Shown: positions 42,171 to 51,307 of the stretch, in pieces
Position numbering within the stretch: position 1 is the stretch's first letter
How the letters are laid out: each line of letters opens with the position of its first letter
From: Firm-04 sp045591925
Lineage (GTDB): Bacteria; Bacillota; Clostridia; Oscillospirales; Ruminococcaceae
Length of the DNA: 64,000 nt
Direction: 5' to 3'
NCBI GenBank assembly: GCA_045591925.1
Contig: JAZNTW010000095.1
Location: 1 to 64,000, forward strand
Program-made: the position numbers and the translations under genes
The notes under the pieces: model-generated
Databases searched by the model: none
Told to the model about the DNA's origin: nothing
The model's input: only the letters and a program-made list of their open reading frames with translations

Positions 42171-43694
42171 TTATAGTGTAGCAAGCTCAGCGTACTGATC
42201 TTTCAGTGCCGGATAAATCTTGCGGTAGAGCTGATAGAAGTTCTCGTAGACCGGAACTGCATCGGTCTGCGGTGCGCAGGTCTTATCCGTGCCGATGATT
42301 GCAGCACAAGCCTCCGGAACGCTTGCATATGCGCCCGTACCGACCATTGCGAGAATGGCTACGCCCAGTGCCGGACCCTCTTTCGATTTGGTAGTCTGAA
42401 TCGGGCAGTTGAACAGGTCAGCAAGCATCTGACGCCACAGCGGTGAAGAACCGCCGCCGCCGCAAGCCATCATGTCATCAACGGTAATATTCATCTCGCG
42501 GAATACTTCGAGACAGTCACGGAGCGAATAGGTAACACCCTCCATGACAGCACGGAGCAGGTCGCGCTTCTCGTGCATCGCGGAAAGACCGAAGAATACG
42601 CCGCGTGCATTTGCATCCAGATGCGGTGTACGCTCGCCCATGAGATACGGCAGATACAGCAGACGGTTTGCGCCGATCGGAGACTGCTCCGCTTCCTTAT
42701 CCATCAGATAATATTCATCAACGCCCATGCCCTTTGCGGTCTGCTTTTCAGCATCACAGAAATTATCGCGGAACCATTTCAGCGAAAGTCCTGCGCCCTG
42801 AGTTACGCCCATCACGTGCCAGCAGCCCGGTACGGCACAGCAGAAGGTATGAACTCTGCCCTTGGGGTCAATCGAGATATTGGAGCTATGTGCAAAGACA
42901 ACGCCGCTTGTACCGATTGTGGTAAACGCTTTGCCATCGGATGCAACGCCTGTTCCGATTGCAGCCGCAGCATTATCACCTGCGCCGCCGACAACCGGTG
43001 TACCGACTGCAAGACCGGTCTGCGCTGCTGCTTCCTCGGTCAGCGTACCGGTAATCTCCGGCGATTCGTAGACCTTTGCAAGCAGATTCTTGTCGATGTC
43101 GAGCTTTTCCAGTACTTCATCCGACCAGCAGCGGTTCGGGATGTCGAGCAGCTGCATACCGGACGCATCGGAAACCTCGGTTGCATATTCGCCGGTCAGG
43201 ATGTAACGAATGTAGTCCTTCGGCAGCAGAATATGTGCACATTTTGCGTAATTTTCCGGTTCATTGTTACGAACCCAGAGAATCTTGGACGCGGTAAAGC
43301 CGGTCAGTGCAGGGTTCGCTGTAATCTCGATCAAGCGCTCTGCACCGACCTTTTCCGTGATTTCCTCGCACTCCTTTGCGGTTCTCTGGTCACACCAGAT
43401 AATCGACTTACGGATTACCTTGTTATCCTTGTCGAGCATGACAAGTCCGTGCATTTGACCGGAAAGACCGATGCCCTTGACATCATTCTTGTCCACGCCG
43501 CTTTTTGCAATGACAGCTGCCATCGTGTGCAGTACGGCATTTGCCCAATCCTGCGGATCCTGCTCTGCATAGCCGTTCTGCGGCTGATAAAGCGGATATT
43601 CCTCTGTTGCGGAAGCGATAACCGAACCCTTTACATCAAAAAGGACGGTTTTGGTACCGCTGGTACCGATGTCTACGCCAAGATAGTAATTCAT
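42171..43694 (-). CDS. xylB: Xylulokinase
   Basis: 507 residues. FGGY-family carbohydrate kinase, phosphorylating D-xylulose for the pentose phosphate pathway. N-terminal GVDIGTSGTKTVLFD binds phosphate; QMHGLVMLD and C-terminal GGGGSSPLWRQMLAD complete the family signatures. QMHG supports xylulose over glycerol. No xylA or xylose transporter in the window. Ribosome site GGAGG. No recognised sigma-A promoter or cre site was found upstream. Confidence 0.92.
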   Translation of the reverse strand: MNYYLGVDIGTSGTKTVLFDVKGSVIASATEEYPLYQPQNGYAEQDPQDWANAVLHTMAAVIAKSGVDKNDVKGIGLSGQMHGLVMLDKDNKVIRKSIIWCDQRTAKECEEITEKVGAERLIEITANPALTGFTASKILWVRNNEPENYAKCAHILLPKDYIRYILTGEYATEVSDASGMQLLDIPNRCWSDEVLEKLDIDKNLLAKVYESPEITGTLTEEAAAQTGLAVGTPVVGGAGDNAAAAIGTGVASDGKAFTTIGTSGVVFAHSSNISIDPKGRVHTFCCAVPGCWHVMGVTQGAGLSLKWFRDNFCDAEKQTAKGMGVDEYYLMDKEAEQSPIGANRLLYLPYLMGERTPHLDANARGVFFGLSAMHEKRDLLRAVMEGVTYSLRDCLEVFREMNITVDDMMACGGGGSSPLWRQMLADLFNCPIQTTKSKEGPALGVAILAMVGTGAYASVPEACAAIIGTDKTCAPQTDAVPVYENFYQLYRKIYPALKDQYAELATL

Positions 43695-43876
43695 GGTTTA
43701 TATCCTCCGTTTTATTGATAAATGCGGGTATTTCCGACGGAGCAAGCTGCTCCGGTATCGGCAACATCAACAGTCGGTTTGCTGCATCGGCTCTGCTGCG
43801 GCTCTCTTTCCGCAGACATCGTCCAACGGATGATTCCCTTTTCATCCGTTCCGGCTGTGCAAATGATGTTTCACCC

Positions 43877-43965
43877 CTTAGGGAATCACTGAATAATCCG
43901 GTGCGTAAGATGCAAGCAGATTATGTGCCAAGCCGCAAGGCGTAATTGATTCAGTGGTTCCTTAG
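43877..43965. mobile_element. Short MITE-like element, second family
   Basis: 89 bp with inverted ends (left CTTAGGGAATCACTGAAT, right complement CTAAGGAACCACTGAATC). The interior (ATGCAAGCAGATTATGTGCC, then AAGCCGCAAGGCG) matches the interior of the elements at 2611 and 23345, although the ends differ. It fills most of the 305-bp gap upstream of xylB (43695-43999). The rest of that gap holds only a 6-bp hairpin at 43739-43753 and a CGGATG/CATCCG inverted repeat; no gene. Confidence 0.7.
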
Positions 43966-43999
43966 TTTACTCTGACTTCATTTCCTGCGTAAAACGGTA

Positions 44000-45355
44000 T
44001 TACCACACAACCGATACAGCGGATGTCTCGGTTGTAGTCTCCGAGGTTGTCGTACCGGTCGTCGTGCTGACCGTAGTTGTCTCCTTGACCGGAATCTCAA
44101 CGCCCTCCGGATTCACCTCCGGCTGCACATTGGATTCAAAAATCGCATCCATGTCACGATTTTCCTCACTGAAACGACGTTCCAGCACTGCAACATACTC
44201 ACGGAAAACAATCTTTTTGCCGACTTTCAGCACCTCATTCTCTTCCGGAACACCGAGAAGTTCAAGCTGCTTATCGGTCATGTGAGAGAGTCTCTGCTCA
44301 TAGGTCGGCTCCAAGCCAAGCTCAACCATCTTATCAAAATCAAGCGTAACAACAAAATCCGGATCCACCAGCGTCACACCGAACAGCCCTGCAAACCGCT
44401 TATCAATATCGTCCTTATTGGAGCCGTAGCCGAGCTTATGGCGCTGGCTAAGCGATAGCTCCGAAATCTCAAAGTCCTGCGCAAATCCAACATTCAAGCC
44501 AAGCATTTTCATCTGCTCTGCATCCAAAACAAATACCGTGCTCGGATTCTTTGTGATCAGCTCCTTGGTGATTTCCGCACGCGTCTGGGTTGTCCATTCT
44601 GCCTTAAAGCCCTTTTTCAGCGGACGTTCACGGTAAATCTCCTGACGGAAGCCCTTGGTATACCATGTGGAATAATCGTATGCGACATCCTCGGTATTCG
44701 GCTCAACTGCAACATAGGTATTGCCGTCACCCTGGTCAAGCACCTGCACGACAGAATAGCGATAAGAACCGCTTGGGGTCACACCACGCTCAATCACAGT
44801 CTCCTCGATTGCCGGTTGAAGAACATTCTGCACGGTCGTAAACACGAAAAATCCCAGAACATACAGCATCAGGAACAGTGCGCCGAGGATTGTTTTCGGG
44901 CCCTCCTTCGTACCGCTTGCAAGATATGTCACGACAACCGTGATGCCAAGCGGAATCAACAGAACCAGATGATTATAATTAAACAGAATAATCGGTAAAT
45001 AGAACGGCAAACAAGCCATGATGGAAAGCCGTGTCACAATCTGCCGTCTGGTAAACAGCATCACCGCACCGAAAAACAGGCAGGCCATCGACACAAGAAA
45101 ACAATATTTTCCGCGTGTTTCCTCCGGAATTTCCAGTCGATAAAACATACTGTAATACGCCAGCTGTACGACGCCTTTCAGATACAGAAGCGATACAAAC
45201 GAAAGCAGAAACTGTACCGCAAAGATAAAATAACGCCCGTTTCTGGTATGGATTGCTTCCTTTAAATTATTCCAGACATTCCGGAACTGCGCGCCAGTAT
45301 CGGCTGTCGTCTGCCGGCTGTTATATGAGGCTGTATTTCTAGCTTTTGTACTCAT
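44000..45355 (-). CDS. Multi-pass membrane protein with Thr-rich C-terminal tail
   Basis: 451 residues. Four to five membrane helices lie in residues about 43-180 (YFIFAVQFLLSFVSLLYL, CFLVSMACLFFGAVML, LVLLIPLGITVVVTYLA, LFLMLYVLGFFVFTTVQ). A long soluble, charged domain (about 185-415) and a Thr/Ser/Val tail with many TTT and TTETT units follow, like the linkers of the dockerin protein. No family recognised. It overlaps pcrA by four bases, so it is coupled to the helicase gene. Confidence 0.75.
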   Translation of the reverse strand: MSTKARNTASYNSRQTTADTGAQFRNVWNNLKEAIHTRNGRYFIFAVQFLLSFVSLLYLKGVVQLAYYSMFYRLEIPEETRGKYCFLVSMACLFFGAVMLFTRRQIVTRLSIMACLPFYLPIILFNYNHLVLLIPLGITVVVTYLASGTKEGPKTILGALFLMLYVLGFFVFTTVQNVLQPAIEETVIERGVTPSGSYRYSVVQVLDQGDGNTYVAVEPNTEDVAYDYSTWYTKGFRQEIYRERPLKKGFKAEWTTQTRAEITKELITKNPSTVFVLDAEQMKMLGLNVGFAQDFEISELSLSQRHKLGYGSNKDDIDKRFAGLFGVTLVDPDFVVTLDFDKMVELGLEPTYEQRLSHMTDKQLELLGVPEENEVLKVGKKIVFREYVAVLERRFSEENRDMDAIFESNVQPEVNPEGVEIPVKETTTVSTTTGTTTSETTTETSAVSVVW

Positions 45356-47733
45356 GATGACACCTTTCGGATTCGGGCATATTTTGCCATGATTTTTTTC
45401 GTTCCCACACGGTCAAAGGCAATTTCCAGAAGAACATCGCCGCCCATCGGGGAGACTTGAAGTACGGTTCCTTCACCGTGGATAAAGCTCTTTACGCGGT
45501 CGCCCACAACGAAGCTGAGGTCTGCCGCCGGATTGCTGCGCGTATCCGGATATCGGAAATAGGCGTCCGTCTGCTTGGGCGCACTGCTTTTTCCGATGGG
45601 CGCAGCGTGGCGTTCCGGCTCATTCTTTTCCAGCACATCCGGATCCATTTCACGCAAAAAGCGCGATGTCGGATTGGTCGCCGTCTGACCGTACAGCATT
45701 CTGTAAGATGTTGTAGTGATATAAAGCCGCTGCTTTGCGCGTGTAATCGCGACATAGGCAAGCCGTCGCTCCTCCTCGATCTCTTCGGGGCTGTCGATGC
45801 TGCGTCTGCCGGGGAAGATCCCCTCTTCCAGACCAAGCAGAAAGACATTCTCAAATTCAAGACCCTTTGCTGCATGAATGGTCATCAGCGTCATTGCATC
45901 CTGCGATTCATCTGCACGATCCTGATCGGTATACAGTGAAATTTCCTCAAGGAATCCACTCAGCGTCGGGTCATCGCCTGTATTTTCCGCTTGATTGATG
46001 TAACTGAGAATACTGGTCTTGAGTTCTTTGATATTTTCGATTCGAGCTTCGCCCTCAGCACCCTCGGCACGCAGCATATCCATATAACCGGAAACCTCAA
46101 GCAGCGTGTCGTAGAATTCGTCAAGCGGCATCATATCGGCAGCCTCACGCAGACGCGCAAACACATCGGATGCTTCTCGGAGCACCTTTGCGCGTTTGGC
46201 AAGCGCAGGGTAATCGTCCGCTGTCTGAAGAACATCCAAAGGCGATATCTCGCAATCGAGCGAAATCTGCGTAATATCGGAAAGTGTCTGCGCACCGATA
46301 CCACGCTTCGGTTCATTGATGATGCGCGTAAACCGCAGAATATCATATGGATTATTGACCACGCACATATAAGAGATAATATCCTTAATCTCTTTGCGGT
46401 CAAAGAAGCGAAGTCCGCCGTATATCCGATACGGAATGCCAGCCTGTGCGAGCTGCCGTTCCAAGTTGTTGGAGAGCGCGTGCGTCCGATACAGCACCGC
46501 ATAATCCTGATACTGTCTGCCCTGCCGGATACCCTCTAAAACGGTATCCGCAACAAAACGCGCCTCCGTATTCTGGTCACCTGCGCAATACCAACGGATT
46601 TTATCGCCCTCACTGAGGTCTGTCCAGAGCGTTTTATCCTTTCTGCCCTGATTATTCCGAATGACAGAATTCGCAGCTTTGAGAATCTGCTTGGTCGAGC
46701 GATAGTTCTGTTCCAGACGAATCACCTTGCAATCCGGAAACTGCGTTTCAAAGGAAAGGATGTTTTCAATCGTTGCGCCGCGGAATTTATAGATACTCTG
46801 GTCATCGTCACCGACCACACAGAGATTATGGTGCTGTTCCGCGAGCAGCCGAATCAGCTCATACTGCGCCGGATTCGTATCCTGATACTCGTCCACCAGC
46901 AGATATCGGCATCGGTTCTGGTATTTTTCGAGAACATCAGGCTCCGTCCGGAACAATCTGACCGTCAGCATGATAATATCATCGAAATCCACGGCATTGG
47001 AGCTGAGTAACCGCTGCTGATATGCCGTATAAAGCTGTGCAATTTTGCTGAGCCGATAATCGCCGTCTGCCTCCCGGAGCATATCCTCCGGCGTCAGGAG
47101 CTTATCCTTTGCTCTGCTAATTTCATGCGCAACCGATTTGGGTGGAAACGCCTTTTCCATCGAGATGCCTCTGCTGCGATCCTGTAACGCAGGCTCTTTC
47201 AGCAGCTCCTTGATCACGCGCTGTGTATCGTCTGCATCATAGATCGTAAAATCCGAGGTGTAGCCCAGACGGTCAATATGCTGCCGCAGAATCCGCACAC
47301 AAGCGCTGTGGAACGTCGCCGCCCATACATCCGCTGCGGATGCACCAAGCATGGTTTCGAGTCGTGATTTCAACTCTGCCGCTGCTTTATTTGTAAAAGT
47401 AATGGCAAGAATTCGCCATCCGGGAATCGGCGCAAAACCGAGAATCTCTGTTAAGCGCTGTTCATCGGGGGGGATCTTTCCGTCTGCGGTCTGTTGCAGA
47501 AACTCTGCGTCCTCCGCAGAAAACGGCGGCACGTCTCCGTCATAAGCATTTCCGAAGCGCATCATAAACGCGATGCGGTTTACAATCGCCGTGGTCTTAC
47601 CGCTGCCGGCGCCTGCCAGAACGCTGACCGGTCCGCACACTGTCCGGACAGCCTCCTGCTGCGGCGGATTCAATCCCTTGGCAGCCAGATACCGCGTCAA
47701 TGCGGCTTGTTTGATTTGCGTCACGCTCTGCAT
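45352..47733 (-). CDS. pcrA: ATP-dependent DNA helicase PcrA/UvrD type
   Basis: 793 residues. Superfamily 1A 3'-5' helicase: Walker A AGAGSGKTTAIVNRI, DEYQDTN (motif II), GDDDQSIYKFRGA (motif III), and the C-terminal VTRAKQRLY-type motif VAITRAKQRL. Length is a little over the Gram-positive PcrA norm. It acts in repair and removal of blocking proteins. The C-terminal about 60 residues carry the RNAP-binding tudor-like segment (GDRVKSFIHGEGTVLQV). Start ATG at 47733 after GGAAGA. Confidence 0.95.
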   Translation of the reverse strand: MQSVTQIKQAALTRYLAAKGLNPPQQEAVRTVCGPVSVLAGAGSGKTTAIVNRIAFMMRFGNAYDGDVPPFSAEDAEFLQQTADGKIPPDEQRLTEILGFAPIPGWRILAITFTNKAAAELKSRLETMLGASAADVWAATFHSACVRILRQHIDRLGYTSDFTIYDADDTQRVIKELLKEPALQDRSRGISMEKAFPPKSVAHEISRAKDKLLTPEDMLREADGDYRLSKIAQLYTAYQQRLLSSNAVDFDDIIMLTVRLFRTEPDVLEKYQNRCRYLLVDEYQDTNPAQYELIRLLAEQHHNLCVVGDDDQSIYKFRGATIENILSFETQFPDCKVIRLEQNYRSTKQILKAANSVIRNNQGRKDKTLWTDLSEGDKIRWYCAGDQNTEARFVADTVLEGIRQGRQYQDYAVLYRTHALSNNLERQLAQAGIPYRIYGGLRFFDRKEIKDIISYMCVVNNPYDILRFTRIINEPKRGIGAQTLSDITQISLDCEISPLDVLQTADDYPALAKRAKVLREASDVFARLREAADMMPLDEFYDTLLEVSGYMDMLRAEGAEGEARIENIKELKTSILSYINQAENTGDDPTLSGFLEEISLYTDQDRADESQDAMTLMTIHAAKGLEFENVFLLGLEEGIFPGRRSIDSPEEIEEERRLAYVAITRAKQRLYITTTSYRMLYGQTATNPTSRFLREMDPDVLEKNEPERHAAPIGKSSAPKQTDAYFRYPDTRSNPAADLSFVVGDRVKSFIHGEGTVLQVSPMGGDVLLEIAFDRVGTKKIMAKYARIRKVSS

Positions 47734-47840
47734 GATATCTTCCGGTCTCCATTCCTTTCGTGATGTTCAAACCGGACGCCTCCTGCTGCGAAACGCAAAT
47801 TATTTCGAGCTGCGAGTATACTTCCGGCAATACAAAAACT

Positions 47841-47869
47841 ATTATAACACAAATCTTTGAAATTGAAAA
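47841..47869 (-). promoter_or_regulatory. Promoter of pcrA
   Basis: Minus-strand TTTTCA (47869-47864), 17-base spacer, TATAAT (47846-47841); weak -35, strong -10. Confidence 0.5.
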
Positions 47870-48012
47870 GTCTTTACGGAAATTTTTTCGATATTTTTCA
47901 TAATTTCCCACAAATCAAACATTCGTTCGCGCATTTTGTGTATTTTTTGGAAAGATTTTGATGATATTCTTAAAATTCTGAAAAAGCACTTTCTTTTTTT
48001 TGTTTTTTCATG

Positions 48013-48018
48013 TATAAT
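48013..48018 (+). promoter_or_regulatory. -10 box of the AI-2E permease gene
   Basis: TATAAT at 48013-48018, 61 bases before the start. The -35 is poor (T-rich stretch). The 345-bp gap 47734-48078 holds only this and the divergent pcrA promoter in AT-rich DNA. Confidence 0.45.
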
Positions 48019-48078
48019 AATAATAGAATTTACATCACGCATTCTCTTACAGATATAGAAAGGGATGGTGTTCCTTTT

Positions 48079-49440
48079 ATGAAAGTCCATTTGGATGAAC
48101 GACAGCGCAGCTTCGCAAGAACCGCTGTCTGGATATTCTCGGTCTGTCTGCTGATTGGCATTGCCGCATGGCGATGGGAAGCAGTGATTGCATTTTTCCG
48201 AAAGGTTCTTTCGGTTCTTGCACCAATTATCATCGGACTGGTGCTTGCCTATCTGATGTGCCCGATGCAGGACTGGATAGAAAAGAAAATCAAAAAGCTA
48301 ACCGATAAGCAGAAGCCGCATCCGCGTTTGAGCCGTGCATTATCTGTCACGTGTTCTATTCTCATTCTGCTTCTGATTCTCTTTGGACTCGTTGCATCCA
48401 TTGTGCCTGAATTGATTTCCAGTATCAGAAACCTGCTTGTCAGTCTGCCGGATTATCTGAAAAATACGACCGAATGGATCAACGCCCATATCACAACGCT
48501 CAAGGACGATCAGCCGCAGCTCTACAGCTTCCTCACCGGCATCTGGGATTCGACGCTGAATTCTGCCACAAATTTTGCAGTCCAATTTGAGCCAAAGCTC
48601 GACAGCATCGCAAGCGGCGGCGCAGATTTACTTACGACCCTGACCTCCAGTGCGGTTTCGGTTTTTAAATGGTTCACGAATTTCTTACTCGGTATCATTA
48701 TCACAATCTACCTCCTCTATAATAAAGAAAAATATGTCGCACAGGCACGAAAGCTGCTGTATGCAACCCTGCCGGAAAAGAATGTGCATACCTTCCTGCG
48801 AATCGGCTCGCACGTAAGCTATAAATTCATGCACTTCCTATCCGGAAAATCCTTAGACTCCCTGATTATCGGTCTGCTCTGCTTCATCGGCATGACCGTT
48901 CTGAATATGCCATATATCACGCTCATCTCCCTGATTATCGGCGTCACGAATATCATTCCGTTTTTCGGTCCGTTCATCGGCGCAATTCCGAGTGGCGTGC
49001 TGATTCTGCTCTCCGAACCAAGCAAGGTCATTCCGTTTGCGATTTTCATTTTGGTTTTGCAGCAGTTTGACGGCAACTTTCTTGGTCCGAAGATTCTCGG
49101 AGATTCGCTTGGTCTGCCGATGTTCTGGACACTATTCGCAATCACGGTCGGCGGCGGTTTATTCGGATTTGCCGGCATGGTCGCATTTGTACCGCTGTTT
49201 GCCGCAGTCTACACGCTCTTTTCCGATTTTCTCCGGGAGCAGCTTCAAAAAAAGGGTCTCCCCTCCGAAACGGAGCATTATATGACCAATGAAATCCACA
49301 CCGCTGCCACAGCCGAGGAGAAAACCGAAAAAATTGTACCATATATAATAGAGTTACCGGACGCAGATGACCCTCCTGTTCCTGTCGAAGAAATCGTGGA
49401 ACGCTCAGAACGCGAAGAATCCGAGTCAGCGGACGAATAA
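48079..49440 (+). CDS. AI-2E family transporter (TqsA/YdiK type)
   Basis: 453 residues, eight predicted helices in the pattern of PF01594: two N-terminal helices (WIFSVCLLIGIAAW, LSVLAPIIIGLVLAYL), a long middle loop, and a C-terminal group (NIIPFFGPFIGAIPSGVLIL, GNFLGPKILGDSLGLP). An acidic C-terminal tail of about 60 residues follows. Members export or exchange small solutes; the AI-2 role is established for few. The ATG at 48079 is chosen from family alignment; GAAAGGGA is 14 bases away. Confidence 0.9.
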   Translation: MKVHLDERQRSFARTAVWIFSVCLLIGIAAWRWEAVIAFFRKVLSVLAPIIIGLVLAYLMCPMQDWIEKKIKKLTDKQKPHPRLSRALSVTCSILILLLILFGLVASIVPELISSIRNLLVSLPDYLKNTTEWINAHITTLKDDQPQLYSFLTGIWDSTLNSATNFAVQFEPKLDSIASGGADLLTTLTSSAVSVFKWFTNFLLGIIITIYLLYNKEKYVAQARKLLYATLPEKNVHTFLRIGSHVSYKFMHFLSGKSLDSLIIGLLCFIGMTVLNMPYITLISLIIGVTNIIPFFGPFIGAIPSGVLILLSEPSKVIPFAIFILVLQQFDGNFLGPKILGDSLGLPMFWTLFAITVGGGLFGFAGMVAFVPLFAAVYTLFSDFLREQLQKKGLPSETEHYMTNEIHTAATAEEKTEKIVPYIIELPDADDPPVPVEEIVERSEREESESADE

Positions 49441-49516
49441 TCCGGATTCCGCAAAAAATTACCCCACTGAAAATTTCGTATTTCCCATAACGCTACCCCC
49501 TGAGGAGTGATATACT

Positions 49517-50266
49517 ATGACAAATCAGAACCGCAATGGCGATGCCGAAATCATCGACGTTGCATATCAGACAGCTACAGAGCATGAGCTTTTCAGTCAG
49601 GCACAGCCTCAAAAACAGGCACAGCGTCCTGTTCGGAATGAAAGCGAGGACGCACTTGTTGAGCTTGCACTCGAAGTCATGCGCGACCCGGAGCGATGCT
49701 TCTGCCGCAGCTGTGGTCAGCCAATCTATAAAAATGCAAGCGTCTGCGTACATTGTCACTATGTCGTAAACCCTGCGGCGTTTCAGCAGGGTCAGCAGCT
49801 TGTACGCGCAAGACGCGAAAACTATGAAAGCAAAAAGCTGACAAAGCTGCAGCGTTTGATTCATGATGTGACCGGCATCGACCTCGAACCGGAGTCGCAG
49901 AAGCAGCGCTGGGCTGTCCGTCAGCAGCATTATCATTATCAAACAAGCGATCGTGTTTACTGCTCAAACTGCGGATGTGTTGTCGATTCCGAGGCGGCAG
50001 TCTGCGTGAACTGCAACTATGTCTTAAACCCGATTGCGGTTCAGAGAGCCGAAATGGCACTCAAGGATAAACAGGCAAAGGTCACGCGCAAGGAGCTGAT
50101 TCTGTCTGCGCTGATTCCCGGATATGGCTTCAAGCTCAGCAAGAAATATAAAGCCAGACGACCGCAGGTTGCAAAGCCCTGCCTGCTCGCAGGTATCGCA
50201 AATACGGCGGCAATTTCTTTGGCAGCCATTCTTGCGTTCATGAGCTTATTTTTCGTCACCATCTAA
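49517..50266 (+). CDS. Double zinc-ribbon protein with C-terminal membrane helix
   Basis: 249 residues. Two zinc ribbons (CRSCGQPIYKNASVCVHC and CSNCGCVVDSEAAVCVNC) about 85 residues apart, each followed by a YVxNP segment and a helix. A basic stretch and one helix (IANTAAISLAAILAFMSLFF) end the protein. Known relatives are unnamed. It could anchor zinc-ribbon domains at the inner face of the membrane. Ribosome site GAGGAG. Terminator follows. Confidence 0.8.
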   Translation: MTNQNRNGDAEIIDVAYQTATEHELFSQAQPQKQAQRPVRNESEDALVELALEVMRDPERCFCRSCGQPIYKNASVCVHCHYVVNPAAFQQGQQLVRARRENYESKKLTKLQRLIHDVTGIDLEPESQKQRWAVRQQHYHYQTSDRVYCSNCGCVVDSEAAVCVNCNYVLNPIAVQRAEMALKDKQAKVTRKELILSALIPGYGFKLSKKYKARRPQVAKPCLLAGIANTAAISLAAILAFMSLFFVTI

Positions 50267-50278
50267 ATTATTTCCGAA

Positions 50279-50311
50279 CAGTTGTGAGCCTTGTGTTCAC
50301 AACTGTTTTTT
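50279..50311 (+). terminator. Terminator after the zinc-ribbon gene
   Basis: 9-bp stem CAGTTGTGA/TCACAACTG with 9-base loop and TTTTTT. Confidence 0.85.
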
Positions 50312-50332
50312 CATGTTCTTTTTCAACAGATA

Positions 50333-50361
50333 TTGACAATTTAGATTTCATGTAGTAAAAT
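50333..50361 (+). promoter_or_regulatory. Promoter of the ATP-grasp pair
   Basis: TTGACA (50333-50338), 17-base spacer, TAAAAT (50356-50361), 55 bases before the start. Confidence 0.75.
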
Positions 50362-50416
50362 AGAATAGAAGGCATCATGATGCCGAAAGTTCGAATCGTA
50401 TACGGAGGATATTGGT

Positions 50417-51307
50417 ATGGATATCTATAACGGTTGGCTGATCGTCAACAGCTACTACAACCCCGCAAAATTCAATTCGCTTTATCGCGTTCTCGAAGAA
50501 TCTGCGGAAAAAGCAGGTCTGCATTTTTCCAGATGGACCTCGGATCAGCGTCCCACGATTGTCGGCTCTATTGCAAAAGAACCAAAGCCCAGCTTTGTTC
50601 TGTTCTGGGATAAGGATATCCAGCTTGCAAAAACCATGGAGCTTTCCGGTCTGCATCTGTTCAACAGCGCAAATGCCATTGCACTTGCAGATGATAAAAT
50701 GGAAACCGCGTTAAAGCTCGCCGCTGCCGGTATCCCGATTCCCGATACCATTCCAGCTCCGATCTGCTTCCCCGGCTGCAAACGAAATCCTGATTCTGCC
50801 GAACGTGCTGCAAAGCTCCTCGGCTGGCCGCTTGTCATCAAGGAAAACAACGGCAGCTTCGGCGCACAGGTCTATCTTGCAAAGGATAAGGCAGAGGCTG
50901 CCCGTATCCTGACGCACATTGGTGAGCATGACTGTATGTTCCAGAGATTCATCCGTGAAAGCAGCGGAAAAGACCTCCGCGTCACCGTTGTCGGCGGTAA
51001 GGCAATCTGCGCAATGGAACGCCATGCTGCATCGCCTGTTGAATTCCGTTCCAACATCGGCACAGGCGGTACTGCAACTGCACGCGCAATCACGCCGCTG
51101 GAGGAAAAACTCGCAGTCGAAGCTGCAAACACCCTCGGTCTGGATTTTGCCGGCGTTGATATTTTGATTGGCAAAAACGAGGATGAACGCTATGTCTGCG
51201 AGGTCAATTCCAATCCGCAGCTCCAGAGCACGATTGATACCTGCGGCATCAATCCCGCTACCAATATCATGTGGCATATCCGCAACCGCATCAAGCAGGC
51301 AGAATGA
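50417..51307 (+). CDS. RimK-type ATP-grasp ligase
   Basis: 296 residues. ATP-grasp core of the RimK/LysX group: DDKMETALKLAAAGIPIP (lid), GWPLVIKENNGSFGAQV (ATP lysine), KDLRVTVVGGKAICAM, and the Mg-binding end DFAGVDILI...CEVNSNPQLQS. Relatives add glutamate or other amino acids to a protein or peptide carboxylate. Substrate unknown; no carrier protein (LysW type) lies next to it. It overlaps the second ligase gene by four bases. Confidence 0.88.
   Translation: MDIYNGWLIVNSYYNPAKFNSLYRVLEESAEKAGLHFSRWTSDQRPTIVGSIAKEPKPSFVLFWDKDIQLAKTMELSGLHLFNSANAIALADDKMETALKLAAAGIPIPDTIPAPICFPGCKRNPDSAERAAKLLGWPLVIKENNGSFGAQVYLAKDKAEAARILTHIGEHDCMFQRFIRESSGKDLRVTVVGGKAICAMERHAASPVEFRSNIGTGGTATARAITPLEEKLAVEAANTLGLDFAGVDILIGKNEDERYVCEVNSNPQLQSTIDTCGINPATNIMWHIRNRIKQAE

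Noticed and set aside
43739..43753. GGAGCA-AGC-TGCTCC palindrome as an operator for xylB
   Set aside because: Does not match a cre or XylR site; single occurrence.
43636..43845. 69-codon minus-strand ORF upstream of xylB
   Set aside because: Overlaps the xylB start in another frame, no ribosome site or domain.
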